This document shows, piece by piece, positions 50,906 to 63,730 of a DNA stretch of 64,000 bases (positions are counted from its first letter, which is position 1; the number at the start of each line of letters is the position of its first letter). The notes beneath the pieces are model-generated. The model made no database searches. It saw nothing but the letters and a program-made list of their open reading frames with translations, and was not told the DNA's origin. Source of the DNA: Klebsormidium nitens (Eukaryota; Streptophyta; Klebsormidiophyceae; Klebsormidiales; Klebsormidiaceae); assembly GCA_000708835.1 (NCBI GenBank), contig DF236984.1, positions 1 through 64,000 of the forward strand, in the 5' to 3' direction. The position numbers and the translations under genes were made by a program.

Positions 50906-53344
50906 CGAAGACAAGTATTGAGAGGCGTTTTCAAAGGAGGCGCTCGATGTCAGATGGCGTTCCGGCTGGAGCACCAGCTGAGCCAGCCCAACCTGTACGA
51001 GGAATTCATGGCTTTGACTCTCGCCTCTGAAGAGACTCAGTTTCTTCCAAGGAAACATAGCGTCGGAAGCAGCGCAACGGTGACCCGGCCCCAAGATGAA
51101 GCAGGGGCAATTCGCTCGTTTGTTCTTGACATGAAAGTAGGGGCCGACTACGATGCAGAGAAACGCCATCTAGCTTCACATGTATGCTTTGTTCTAGGTG
51201 CCCAGAATCCTCAAAATCAAGCGCCTTTGAGGAGCTTGCCCCTATGTCTACTAAAGAAACGGTTTGCTTTCATCGTACAGTAGCCGTACAGTGCAGACGT
51301 TAAGAAGAGAAAGACACCGAACTTACTGTCGCCAGTAGTCTCCATACGGTGCCATCTCGATGCTCTTTGAACCAACCGTGTAGGCCACCCGATCAGACAC
51401 GGGCGGGCGAGACGCGAAGTCCTTGTCCTGCGTCATGCAAAGAGGAACCCAGCGTGAGCGTAGTAAAGCATAGCAAAAGTTCTGCGCTATTTCTCGGGGG
51501 GCTGCACATGTTTCCTTCGGAGTAGCTCGGAAAGCAGAGAAAAAAGTGTACATGGTACTTAAGACTACGGATCCTTACCTGACAAATCAGTAGCGGTTCA
51601 TGAATTCCTAGCAAATTCAACAGCGTCCAGCACAGTCAACTTATGCGAAGTTCCGTGAAGCACTCAGTATTGGCTCTTGAGAACTCGCCTTTCAGAGCGG
51701 CCTGCATCGCAAGCTCCCAGTCATCAAAGCCCTCTGATATCGAACCAATTGACATCCTCAGAAATTCCAGAAAAATCCTCTCATACCTTTGTGAAGAGCA
51801 CCTCCTTGATCGCTTCCTGGGAGGTGGCACAGATGACAAGCTCGCCTCCATTCCAAATGCTGAAGACGCCGCCGTAAAGCCTTCCCTGTACAGCAGACGG
51901 TCACCAAAATTATGCTTGGGACTTCTTTGCTGTACGTAAGTCGAGACTCGTCCGTTTGTGGGTAGGTACTTGAAGTGGGTACAAAGACAAACGTCTTCGG
52001 ACTCTCTGCTTCCCACGACATTGATAGACTGATGAATCACATTTAGGCTGACCTTCTCTCCAAGTGTTGTTATTGTGAGGGCAATGTGGATTTGTGATAG
52101 TCTAAACCTAGACGCAAAAAGTCTTGACCTGAAGAGCCTCAGCAAGCTTTGTTTCGAAAACAACAATGAAGCTTTTGCCCCAGCCAGCTAAGACATGTAC
52201 GACACCGCTAGTAGATCCTAGAGCTTGTCACTGTCTATCTAAGTTCCAGTATTCTCGTCTTCCATAGACACTGTTGCAAATGGCGCCGCAGGTAAAGTCT
52301 TTGAAACGCAAACCAGACTGAACTCGACTAGTTGCTGGGCCTACTCAGTACCGTAAGAGGCCAGATAAGTATTTCATTCGAAATCTGATGCTTTCTAAGG
52401 GCAGCTTGCTCAAGACAGATTGGCTCGTTATCAGGACCCTCAAAAACTTCCAGATAGAAAGTCAAGCAGGGCAAGTATCCAGCGAAAGCCAAAAACGATT
52501 TCCAACTTTGTAATCAAGTCTCCACCTTCTTTCACAATTCATCAAGAGCCCACGCTCCTTCCGCTTCCCCTAACGCCTCTATATTTCCAATGAGCCACAG
52601 TAGGAGTTTTCATGCAGAATACCATGTAAGACAGGGCTCCAGAGGGCTTCCTTGAACCAGCAAGGATTTAGGACATCCAGCCATACTCTTATTCAGCATT
52701 GCTCTAGATAATACTATTGGCTTGTGTTGCAACTGCCTTTCAGATCTGTCAGGATTCCGTGACCGTGAGGCCACTTCAAGTCATCAGCAGAGACTGGGAT
52801 GCTTCAAAACGAAAGGGCCACTGTACTCGATTCATACAGAGTGTTTCAGCAGATTGAGATACCCCACATCAACGTAGAGAGTCGAGTTACTCGACTGGGA
52901 TGACTACCAGATGTCAGAACTTCAAAGGGATAGCTCCAGAGTAGGCTCATTGAGTACCATTTCCAGCCACCAAGGCTGGAAAGTGCTGCCGTGGAATACT
53001 CTGCAAAGGGACACAAAGATGAGCTTGCATACCCAATCTCACTGCACCAAGATTTGAAAGTGTGCCTGTAGCAAATGCCTTTTAGAGTAGACACAAAGAC
53101 GAGCTTGGCTCACCATTTTCAGAGACCACTCGTCAAAATGCTGCGGCGACACCAGGAGTCCCCCCAGACTGCTCACAAGCGGCCATGGCGTCGGGCCCGG
53201 AGGGATCCCTACGGTGGTGAAAAACTTTGCGTACTGACTTGCGACATTGCAAACAACTAGAACGGCCAGGAACGTGCCCAGTAGAGAAGCCCCGAGGAGT
53301 ACGGGGTTCGCTTGGAACAGGATAGCGGAAAGAGGCTCAGCCAT

Positions 53345-56300
53345 TCGGTAAGAATGGGGGAGAATAGAGACGTTTGCAGTCGGAAAGAATTGTGAGGGGC
53401 TGGGAGGGAAGTTTCGCTGAGCTGACTCTGGTTTGAGCTGGGGCTAGGGCATGGAAAGATCTGCTGGCTGCAAGTTATGACGAGTCTTCTCCCCAGCTTG
53501 ACATCCTCGCATATATACAGTTGCCAGAATCTCTTGTCAACGTTAGAGCAGTGCTGATCAATTGACAGGGCGCTTGAACTGTTGTCAAGGGTAAAAGCTA
53601 GTCGTTGAGAGTCTTTTTGAATGTAGGAGTGAGCCATTTTGCCCGCAGCTATATACAGCTTAGTTATGGCTGAAGGGTCGGAAGGGGCCCTTATTTATTT
53701 GGGAAGGGTTGCAACCAGCTGCTTCATGGCGCAATTACTTCTTAGGCCTGTCCACTTTTATAGAGGTTCCTTCACAGGTGTTATCACAACTCTTGTAGAA
53801 TTGCGTCAACAATATCAAGGTATTGCTCTTGTACCGGTAGCAGCACCGCCTCTCCATCAAGATTGGAGCTCAGATCAGTGCAACGGCCATCAAGCATCTA
53901 CCCACAAAAGTCCAGATCTCGATGCATCTCGTATACGTACCTACTACCTGCCGCCCTTCTGGCGCACCCATGTAGGCCTGGCCAGGAACGAGTCGAGCTG
54001 GTCCGCTCGTCTACCGTTGCTCGTCCGTAGTCCAAAGTAATGATTCCGAATAAATAAATAGTTATTTGCATTCGGATTTCCCATTCGGAAAGTGGAAATT
54101 CGGAAAGGTTCGGAAATAATCCTGAAATGGTCCTCGGAAGCCGTTAAAAACTGCCAAAAACAGCCAAAAACTCCCCTTCCCAGTAGTGGACCATTGGGCC
54201 TTCGGATTCTTGTCGGAATCGGCATAAATAATTTCTCTTCCCTGTTCGGATTGTTGGAAAATAATTCGAAATAAAAGCGTTCGGAATCACCACGTTGGAC
54301 TACGGGAGTTGGCCAAAGCCAGCACAAGCACAAGCAACGCTAGGAAGCCGTAGACCACAAAATGGCCTCCGACCAGGAACCTTGATGCCAATTCTGGGGC
54401 TCTCGATCAAGATCTCCGGCTACCGGCCATGCAATTATTGCCTTTCGCCGACAGTGTTCGACACGAGCTGTCCAGGCACATGTCAGCCGACGGGATCATT
54501 GCCACCCGGCCGACGCAATCGAGGGGCGTCGGCCGAAAAGCCGACAGCTGTCGACAGCTGTAGTCTGTAGAATCAGGGTCTTATGGGGCGTTTGGCTGAC
54601 ACAAGCCGACCGGTTCAAAGAGCCAGCCGACCGACCGGAGAACTATCGGCCTGGCCCCGCCTGGGGCCGACAAAATAATAAAACCTCGGTGTCGAACGCT
54701 GTAGAATCGCGCCGGTCGCCGGTGGGTACCGAGTGACGTCGGCACTTGACCAGTCGCAGCAGGCACCGGTACGTCCCTCTAGCTTCAAGATACTGGTAAT
54801 TTGTAAACCCTTCTGTTCTTGAACACTTGTGTGCCGGGACTACGGTACCTAGATTACTAACCCCAGAATACCCAACGCGCTCCGAACCTTGACCCGCTCT
54901 AATCAAGAGTCTAACCCAACCCATCCCCGAGCGCCAATTAAGTGCGGTTAGGGCCTGTTGATGTATCCAGTTATCAGAGTTCTCGGTTGTCTTCAACGGG
55001 CGGCCGCGGCCCGATTCAGGCGGCAAGTACTTAGGAAGCATGCTCGATGAAAGTTTGGCGAATTAATTTGATTAACGACAAACGGAGGAATGGGAAACGA
55101 CGCGCTGGCAAATAATTTACTGGGTACTTTTGGATCCAAGCTCTATGAACTTGTATGAAGTCTGAAAAGTTGAAGATTTACCGTTATTGAAGTCAAGGTC
55201 ACAACTTCACAAGCACCAAAGTGCGGATTTGAAATGATAAATTCATGCGTCTCTTTCAGGGTACTTTCAAGTGCCGCCACGGACATTAGATCTCCTCTCG
55301 GCCTGTCCACATCCTTTCCATCATTGCAGCCCAAGCTCATGATTGACGGGTATCGTGCTTAGGTAAGGCTGACGTAAGTAACGACCAGCTGGCAGCGGCG
55401 CCCGAGGAGTTCGGAACTTACCTACAGGGGACTCTGTGGAGGGGAGCCCGGAGGGGCTTGCCAGTATCACGGTAGTACCTACTAGGTCCTATAGTCACTC
55501 GTAGATACATACTAGGATAGGTACTATTAAAACTACCTACTTCCGCTCACCGAGCAAGGCAGCTGCACAAACTTATGGTAGATTTACTGCTTTGATTGCG
55601 GAGATTAATGCCAGTACCGTATTTGGTATGATGGAAGTAGATTCAAGTTCCTTCAAGTGGATGGGACACTCTGCACATTGATAGGTTCCAGAAAAGTTCC
55701 TCACGAATCAGCACTAATCTCGCTCTCATTGTAACTAACGTACATTTATCGATCACGTAGTTGCGGAAGTCGCATCTCAAGCAACCAACACACATTACAA
55801 CAGCCAGCTCCATCGAGGCTAAGACATTTCTGCTGGAGCGAGTCAACGGATTCCAACTGACCACGGGCCCAGTCGATAAGAGTGCCTAAACCGCGCCCAC
55901 ATACCAGCTCGACCCCAGCTCGAACTGAGTCCACGTGAATGTTGTACGATCCTGAGCAGTTCAGAAGAAAGCGTCGGAAAATGCTTGAAGGTGTTCTGCA
56001 AAAGGGCTGCAGTAGCTTCGTTCAATGAGTCACGGGAGAGCGGCTAGTGAGTCCGCCTGGCAATATTGGTGTTCTTACTCGGTGTATGACAAGTATTCAC
56101 TCCCTGGTAAGTATCTGCTGAGGTACCAAAACTAGGGTGGGCTGCTAATGCAAGGGTGGCGGTGCTTTGATATACAGATGTTTGTGGATCGGCCTTCAGG
56201 TTGACCAGCTAACGAGAGAGCTGCTTCGGATTTTCAATGAGCTGTTCTTTCCGGAATGAGCGGGATGGGCGAGTGGCCATATTGAAAAAGTTGTCAAACC

Positions 56301-57042
56301 CTTGATTCAGAGGTATTTATATCAGCAAAATGGTGTACAAGTCAACGATGTAGGTCATCTTGTGCTCAACGCAGAAGAGTCCCAGCTCTCAAGCAGTCTA
56401 GTACTTTGGATTGGAGGTGAGGATTCACTTATACCAGTTCTCTACTGCTGGGTGCGCTTGTACTGGAGGAAATGTAGGAAAAAGTGGGTACATAAAGGAG
56501 CGTTCAAATGAGACAATAAAGATCTCTTCTGGAACAATGAGAGACCATATATGGATAGAGCATTCAATCGATCTGGATTGCTGCCTTCAGCTTTGTTGTC
56601 CAAAGGGTTATTGGTCCTTATGCGCAAATCTTAGAAAACAGGCAGAATCAAATAATCTCATACAACAAAAGAGTCTGCGGAGAAGCTAACATAAAAGACC
56701 GATTGGAACCCGGGTTTCAATGCTGTGTTGCTGGTATCATAACTTGGCCTAGATCACAATGCGTCTGTTGCAATCTGGTGGACTGCAAGAACCCAACCCA
56801 CAAAACCCTAAACTGAGGGTTTCCGCACCACGGCGCGCTCGCATCTTAACCAAATCTCACTGGGCTTACTAATCACCTTAGTCAACTGAAAATTGGAACA
56901 CAACTTGATATCTGGACTCACGCCCAAAGACTGCTTTGATGATTGCTTGCACTCCACTTGCAGTCACACAATTTTGAGAAAATCGGAGTTCAAGCCCCTG
57001 TGGCCAGAAGCCTACGGTATCGTTGGACCGCCTACAGCTGCG
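53345..57042. other. Unannotated spacer, 3.7 kb
   Basis: This lies between the divergent P450 and carrier genes and holds both promoters. It contains a MITE-like element at 54041-54289. No coding exon with recognisable motifs was found. Confidence 0.4.
54041..54289. mobile_element. MITE-like element
   Basis: A 249-bp AT-rich segment is bounded by the perfect 10-bp inverted repeat TGATTCCGAA ... TTCGGAATCA and is rich in internal ATTCGGA motifs on both strands. It encodes nothing. I could not identify a clear target-site duplication, so its mobile origin is an inference from the termini and composition. Confidence 0.5.
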
Positions 57043-60006
57043 ATGAAAGACTATGCATGGATAAGTCTTCTCGCAGGATGCCTGGCGGGCATATGCGAAA
57101 CGATCGTAGGTAAGAGGTTTAAAGCTGGGTTATGGGCATCATTTTCTTTCTAGGCATAACGATTTTCTGATGCTTGCAGTCGCAACATAGCACTCACTGT
57201 GCCAACACTGATTGATTCGGTGACAGCCCACTGGTCCGTACCATCACCTTCACGCGTAAAACTCCAAATTCCTAATGCCTGCCCGGACCAGGATTTATTG
57301 CTTGCAGGCTTTCCTTTTGACACTGTGAAGACACGGCTGCAGGCCGCGTCAAAAGACGGGGTAGAAGGCCTCACTTACAGGGGCCCCTGGGATTGCGTCG
57401 TTTCGAAGTTTAAAACGGAGGGCATTCTCGGCTTTTACCGGGGCGTAACTCCGCCTTTGGTGCAGGTAAGAATCACGACACCCTTCTCGTTGGACCGTCC
57501 GATAGAAAGAGAAAACGTGCTCAATAAAACCGTCTAAGGAAATAGAGAAGAGTGCCGCACTCGTAGCACGATCCCGCTTGTTTGCGATATTGGCACCTGA
57601 CTTCTGGAGATCTGATTGAATGAAGGGTTGCGTCTGCATGTAACACGGTAAAGAAGCATCAGATGGGTCTGCCTTTTCTGTGTTTGTATAGCTCAACAAA
57701 GACTTCTTGCACGCTTCACCGAAATTCTCTATCAAACGCCCCGACAAATGGTGTATAGTGTCCTTCTCGCAGGAAGCTCTAGGTGTGGCTTTCCTGTACG
57801 GGGCCCGTGACTGGTTGCGAGAGCATCTGAACGCGACGCTCCAAAACCCGCCCGCGCTAGTTCTGTCGTGCTGTCTCATCGGACTCGGGGAGAGCATCAT
57901 CTATTGTCCGTTGGACCATCTGAAAGCGAGACTACAAGTAAGCCCATCAAGCAAACCCCAAGCGAAGATTGCGTTCCTCTGCAAACATTCTATAGTGAAC
58001 TAGAAGCGCGGTCCTTTCGCTGGGGTTTTCCTTGAGGCAAGCTTGCATCCAAGAAGCTGCGTCCCAGAAGCGGCTAGGGCGCTTTGCGTAGGAATGAGGG
58101 GTCCTGAATGCTCGGTTCCGGAGAGATCCAGACGGCTATAGCATCCCCCAATGGATTCGAAAGGCACTGAATGTGTTTTGATCTGGAAGAAAACTATCCA
58201 GATACACCAATCATAACCTTTCCAATACTTTTTGGGGTTGGAGAAGCGACCTCTCCAATGCTTTCCGGGCTTGGAGAAGGGAGCAAATAACAGCCTCTTT
58301 GCCATCAGAAATTGTGCTGCTGATTCCTGCTCGTCATCGATAAGGGCTTTCCAGCCGTATAAGCTCCAATGATCAATAGCTTTTCCTCCTTTGTGGAGAC
58401 AAGTCTGACGTCTGCTTCCCCTTGCAGGCAGCGGCGCTTTATTCGAAACTGAGGACAGGGAACTTTCAGTCGGCTTAAGCCAAGGAAAAGCAAGGCTCTT
58501 GCCTGAAGAAAATTTGATCTCCTAGCCGTTACGGGATGTGTTTCTCGTCGCTCGATAACGAGGAAATGCTTTCGCCTAACCTACTTTTGCGGCCGGACAA
58601 ACAAAAGCCGAATCTTTTACAGCTGTAACCTTACACCTTATATCCACGAGACGGATAGGTTCTCATTCCACTTGCAGGTTGCCTGCGTTTCGTCGGAAGA
58701 TGAGGACGTCCGGCTCCTTGAGTTGGGTGGTTCAAATCCGGACAAGATGGTAGCGGACGCTGGTCCAGAAAAGGAGGATCCAAAGGCGCGATCGGAGTCT
58801 CTGGGGGTGATCGAGTGCGCCAAAGAGATCCTCCGGGCAAACGGGTGGAGGGGACTGTACTTGGGTTGGCCCATTCAGGTGCGCTTGTGATGTTGCTTTA
58901 AGCGGAACGGTATTCGTTTGCTTCAGAACGCGCAAGCTTGATGTGCGAAAAGGCTTTACTTGACGTGGCTCGATCTTGGAGACACCAAGGTAACTAGGTG
59001 ACAGCTCAGTACGCACGTGGCCATCTGAGCGACTTTAAAGCAGACGCTTCTAGGGAATCGGTCGCCAACGCGCTCGATCCAACATCCTTGATGATTGTTA
59101 AAGTGCAAAGATTGCAAATTTTGTCAGTCCCTCAAAGAGGTGCCCACCGCTCAAAGAGTCCATGGGCAAATCTTACCTTCAGAATGACGAGAGCTTATGT
59201 TAACCGCGCACTCCAAAACTCTCCCCAGCGAAGTCGCCTGACCCTGAGCTCTGACGCATTCCTCGACACTCTAAGCAGGTGGCGAAAGAGATGCTCGGCA
59301 ACGTGGCGCTCTTCTCTACGTACGATCTCGTTCTTTCGTTCTTCGGAGCCGCCGATATGAACGGCCCAGCACACGGGCACCCCGTCGGAGAGAGCTGGCT
59401 CGCCATATGGCCGGCGGGAAGCCTGGCGGGGATGGCGTATTATACGGTGAGCCCAGCTTATCATACGACGCTCAAATCTGCGAACCGGGAAGTAATTCCC
59501 GCGCGCTTCAAGCCGCCAGTCATCCGTTTCAATGGAACTGATCACCTGCTAAAAGGATGCTTTCAAGTGCATCAGTCGTCGGTTTGCAACCGAGACGCGC
59601 CTCCAAACGGCATGCCTGCGGACTCTCCCAAAAGTCAGAAAACTTAGGGGGAAATACCAAAGCTCCGCTGACTTCGCACAGGGAAGATTTGTAGGAGATC
59701 TAGAACCGTATATGCCCAGACCCCCAAAACCTTCGCAAAGACCGGCTGGTCTGAGCATCCGTTCCGCACTTTCTTCAGGTGAACTACCCCTTGGATGCGA
59801 TCAAGACGCGGCTCCAAACCGACTCGCTCATCCAGCCGAAGTACCGAGGTTCCGCTGACTGCGTTTGGAAGGTCACGCAGCACGAGCTCGGTTTCTTCGA
59901 GCTGTACCGGGGTCTGTCGATGTGCCTGGCGCGCGCAATTCCCGGCTGCGCCGTCCAGTTCTTCGTCTTTGAGTTGGTTTTCCGGACATTTTTCAGGAGC
60001 TCGTAA
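57043..60006 (+). CDS. SLC25 mitochondrial carrier
   Basis: Six exons: 57043-57109, 57308-57465, 57773-57937, 58678-58878, 59279-59446 and 59779-60006. They give 328 residues, the usual carrier length, with all phases consistent. The three-fold repeat signature is complete: PFDTVKTRLQ (Pro25), PLDHLKARLQ (Pro121) and PLDAIKTRLQ (Pro257). They are followed by GFYRGV, GLYLGW and ELYRGL turns. Such proteins exchange metabolites across the inner mitochondrial membrane. The layout is closest to the carnitine/acylcarnitine and basic amino acid carrier group, but the contact-site residues do not let me name a substrate. The ATG at 57043 places the first helix correctly. The second repeat has a longer matrix loop (exon 4) rich in Asp and Glu. 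Confidence 0.92.
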
Positions 60007-61194
60007 ACTTGGTTCGAAGGGATCGGTAAGCACACCTTATCACGCGGCCGGCGTCTTTGAAGGCGGCGACTCCGAGTTCAGTGTCGCCGCGGAGATTATG
60101 CAGTGTCTTTATGCAAGTTCCCGCGACAGGGACGGCCGCACACAATGTCTGAATTGCCTGTTATGGCTCATCATTCGTCCTTCAATCATTTTCGTGTATT
60201 ATAAGCGCAAGCGATGCCTGTCGTCCGGTCTCTTATGATTCGCACAGCCGCGTCTCGTGTTCGCCGAGCACCATGATCAAAGCCAGTGAGGTGACTAGCT
60301 ATAAATCAGAGCGCCTCTCTCCGGCTCGCATGTGGAAGATTCAATGAATGATAGGATCGTTCTGCGAATCCGACATCTTTCCGACCAGACAACGCCTCCA
60401 GTCACGTGCAGTCCTAGCCGGATCGGATGAATGAACTTTTGAAACTGCATCCGATAAGGGAGCGAATGTTCGGTACGAGACTTGAAATATTGTCAAACAG
60501 CAAGTGGCACTTAAAATCAATTAACTACAGTAGAAGCATGTGGCACAACGGGTTTTTTTTTTATGTTTTCTCAAGCTTTTCAAAGGCTGGCCGGGCCACT
60601 CATTTGCATGTGTGCCAGCTTGCACAAGTTGGCCGCCGCGGTGTGTGCAAGAGTTACATGATTAAGGCTTCGGCGCAAGCTGCATGGCATGAACTTTGCA
60701 AATTGGCCCGCGCACCCGAAGAAAATAGTTCATTATATAGTCAATAAACGCCAATACCGTACGACTAGCCCGGCCGCATCATTCATGGCATGCCATGATG
60801 CACACGGCGCGGCCGGGCTAAGTGGTACGTTCGTCAATGATTCGCTGTCTAGCTGATCAGAGGTGCAGCACCATGAGGTTTTATATGGTGAATAGGACAT
60901 GCATGGGTGGTTGAGTTGAATTTAACTTAGGCTTAAATTTTAGTCGATTGTTTGAAACAATCATTAGCTCCGTTCGCGCCCCGATACTTAAGTACACTCA
61001 GTCAGGGTTCGTATCCGCTAGATCTTAGTACGGTAAATAGGCATATAACTTCGATACAAACATGCAACGCTTCGCTCTTTTAGCGATCAAAATTACTTAT
61101 ATACAACTCTGCAGAGCCTCTAGCTGAGGTTCCCTGCATGTAAATGACTGATCTCTCAGAAAAAATCACCTATTGGTACTCGCTTGACCGGCCA
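60007..61194. other. Unannotated spacer with strong palindrome
   Basis: This lies between the convergent carrier and cNBD genes. No coding exon is supported. A long inverted repeat lies at 60758-60828. Confidence 0.45.
60758..60828. repeat. Long imperfect palindrome
   Basis: Perfect 12-bp arms TAGCCCGGCCGC (60766-60777) and its complement (60809-60820) flank an inner perfect 16-bp palindrome TCATGGCATGCCATGA (60782-60797). Partial pairing continues outward to about 60758. It could form a hairpin or cruciform. Confidence 0.85.
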
Positions 61195-63730
61195 TCATCC
61201 GTCGCTTTCGCGCGGCAAGTTGAAGCTAGAGGTAGTATCGTTCCTTTTCGTGTGCCTCTCCGCCCGGATGATTGCCTTCTTCAGCTTGTGAGTCAGGGAG
61301 GGGTACTGGTCCAGTATCTCAAAAAGGTCGTCCAGCAGCAACACCAACACGCTGCACTCCGCTTTGCACTCCACTGTCACGTCTTGCTTTATTGCCTGCA
61401 AGAAAAAATGTCTAGACTTTTGAGGGAAATAAGAGGTTGGCGGAAAGGCGACCAGATGCGGCGGAAGAGTCCGGCAGAACCGTTCGCTCCGATCGTATGC
61501 CACACCGCCGAAGACGACAAAGCAACCACCGACCCTGGCTCATTCCGTCCGTCCGTTCCGTCGTCGTTCCGACCTGAGAGAGGGAATGCTTCATCCTAAA
61601 CAAGGCTGCGTGCGGACTCAATCGAAGAACGACGTGAAATAGCAACGCGTTGCAGAGCCTGTCTCGAGACATACCAGTGGACGGCAAAATCGATCTGTCG
61701 GCTTTGACGAGAGGCGCGACCTGACGAACTCAATGTTGAACTCAGCGTCAGCACAAGCAACCCTGGCGAAGGATGCGGCCTCAAACGGCCAAACCTTTAT
61801 CGAGTCTTTCTGATTTCCGTTACTCCTATTGGGAAAAGTCGGAACGAAGAGACTATGAGCACATCGAATGGCCATAGATGAAAGCAACAAGAGTTGTTCC
61901 GGGGAGAGCAGACTCCTACTGCCAGCTTTCGCTTACCCTTACTTCCAGCTTTGCGTTTTCAAAGAGCACTTGTTTTGCTCACAGGTCGAAGCCTTTTTGA
62001 ACGGCGAGAGGACTCCATAAGGCATTACAACGTCAGTTATATAAGAAGCTTCCCCCTGGCCTGTTTTCTCAAGTATACTTGGAACTGTTCACGGTCAAAG
62101 CAACTAGAATTGGAAGAAAACAGAGAATCATTACGCACCCACCTTTACCGCCAGTTTCTGCCCTGCTTTCTCGAGGATAGTCGCAACTTTCTAAGGTCGA
62201 AGCAACTAGAAACGGGGAAATTCATTAATCATGAAACGCCCAGCTTTACCGCCCAACATCCTCTCCACCTTAACTCCCGCGTGCTTCGCCCAGCACAATC
62301 GCATTTTTTCACGGTCGAAGCAACTAGGAACGGAAGAACACAGTAACCTTCGAACGCCCACTTTTGCCGCCAGTTCCTTTTGTTCTGCCTTCCTCGAGCA
62401 TAGTTGCAACTTTCTAAGGTCGAAGCAACTAAGAAGAATAGAGTACAGTACGCATCAAACGCCAAGCCTCCTCTTCCACTTGGCCCCGGCGTGCTTCGCC
62501 CAGCACAGTCGCGACTCTTCACGGTCGAAGCAACTAGGAAGAAAACAAAACAGTGATTATCACACGCCCACCTTCACCGCCAGCTTCCGCTTCCCCTTGG
62601 CCCCGGCGTGCTTCGCCGAGCGCTCCTTCAGCACCTTTTGCGCCAACGCGAGCACCAACGGCGCCTCGCCGATAATAGTGCCCGGGGCGGCCATCTCCGT
62701 AACCAGCGCCTTATCTGACTGGTCGCCCCGATCGAGGTCCACCGCCCAGTTGTAGGCAGGCAACCGACGGAGGTACCGCTGGTCGGGGCGCTTGGAGCTG
62801 GCGATTTGGGACAGCTGGCGCGCGTCCGCGTCTTTTGGGTCGTGGGGGGTGTCTTCATCTGACGGTTCCTCGTCACTCACTCTGAAGAAGAGGGAAGAAT
62901 GCCCAATTGTCTGAGATTGGGGGTGACGCTGTCAGTTCAGAACATACCAGTGTATCTGGGTTCTGATAACTTTGGCGTGCGTTTGCGGTTTTGGGTCGCG
63001 GGGGGGGTCTTCGCCAGCAGTTGGGTCACTCGCTCGTCGCTCACTCTCTGAAGTAACGGAAGGAATGAAATACTTCCTGTGAAATCGGGGTTTGGCAAAA
63101 AAGACCGACGATTTACAGGGTTTCTAGCTTCTTTATAGCTGGTCAACAAGGACAGCTGGCGCGCGTCAGCGTCTTTTGGATCGCTTGAGGTGTCGTTTTC
63201 TGAAGTTGGGTCCTCGCCACTCACTCTGAAAAAGACAAAGAAGAGAAGGATCTGGGTTTGACAACAGTTACCAACGATTAACAGGGTTTCAAGGTTCTGC
63301 TAGTTAATCAAACAGGATCTGGCAAGCGTCGGCGCCTTTTGGTATGTCTTCAATTGAAGTTGCATTCTCGTCACTCATTCTAGAGAGTCGAAGGATTTCC
63401 TAAGTGTCGGGGTTGACTTCATACATCACTTCCTTCTGAGGTTTCTAGGTCTGTTACTTGGCCAGCCGGGCCAGCTGGCGAGCGGCCGCGTCTTTTGGTC
63501 GGGGTTGGTGTCTTCGTCCGGGAGTCCCTGTCAATCAGCGATTACAGGAATTGATAACAGACCTTCAAATTCTCCCAAACTTTTCCAAAAACCCCTGCTT
63601 ACCCAGCCGTGGTGATGTCAAGATCGTTCAAGGCCACCGAGCGCGACACCGCCAGCTGGCCGGCGCGCAAAATCCACAGCTGTCGCACGGTCTCGCCTTC
63701 CCGCGTCAGGGTTTCACGCTGGGGGTGCAC
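61195..63730 (-). CDS. Cyclic-nucleotide-binding-domain protein, C-terminal part
   Basis: Three exons in transcription order: 63730-63603, 62881-62572 and 61395-61195, all in phase, with the 5' part beyond the window. They encode a cNMP-binding beta-roll. QLWILRAGQLAVSRSVAL is the strand-turn region and GTIIGEAPLVLALAQ is the GE motif before the binding cassette. AECSVLVLLLDDLFEILDQYPSL is the closing strand and C-helix. The chain ends FNLPRESDG. Exon B adds an acidic, Asp/Glu-rich segment (SDEEPSDEDTPHDPKDADA) and a Lys-rich loop (KHAGAKGKRK) inside the fold, longer than usual. The canonical Arg of the binding cassette is not obvious. The domain could belong to an ion channel, a kinase regulatory unit or another sensor. 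Relic arrays flank exon B on both sides. Confidence 0.78.
61900..62620 (-). repeat. Dimeric tandem array of cNBD exon B 3' end
   Basis: The 3' end of exon B (CCCCTTGGCCCCGGCGTGC on the plus strand) and its downstream intron recur at about 107-bp spacing. Taking GGTCGAAGCAACTA as anchor, copies lie at 61985, 62093, 62195, 62313, 62418 and 62523. The bases before the anchor alternate between TTCACGG and TTCTAAGG types, so the array has a two-unit higher-order period of about 210 bp. Confidence 0.85.
62790..63520 (-). repeat. Tandem relics of cNBD exon B start
   Basis: The acceptor and first roughly 90 nt of exon B recur upstream in transcription. Anchors around GCGTCTTTTGG lie at 62819 (real), 62978, 63160, 63321 and 63477, spaced 159, 182, 161 and 156 bp. 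The second still reads SDPKDADARQLS. The others are more decayed. Confidence 0.85.

Larger units (their letters stand above)
46184..53344 (-). pseudogene. Cytochrome P450 (A-type), probably a pseudogene
   Basis: Exons in transcription order: 53344-53114, 51885-51787, 51427-51327, 50693-50538, 50227-50015, 49979-49940, 49677-49506, 49054-48896, 48444-48337, 47584-47449 and about 46361-46184. The intact part has a membrane anchor, the hinge GIPPGPTPWP, a C-helix PYGDYWRQVRKL, the I-helix NGAVDTSGVSIEW, an ExxR (KEHFR) and a PERF-like PERFLEDD. Exon 10 ends at LPFGAG. Two lesions follow the family alignment. Exon 9 is 108 nt where phase demands 107 or 110; after GPFLVPHMNEHES the frame must shift by one to read ILGYRVPAKTT. 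The last exon reads PGPRLMFLATHL and ends ALKTPLRVKCTLRV, but the haem-binding Cys codon is TGA and the preceding bases are shifted. The protein cannot bind haem as written. Assembly error is the alternative. Confidence 0.8.
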
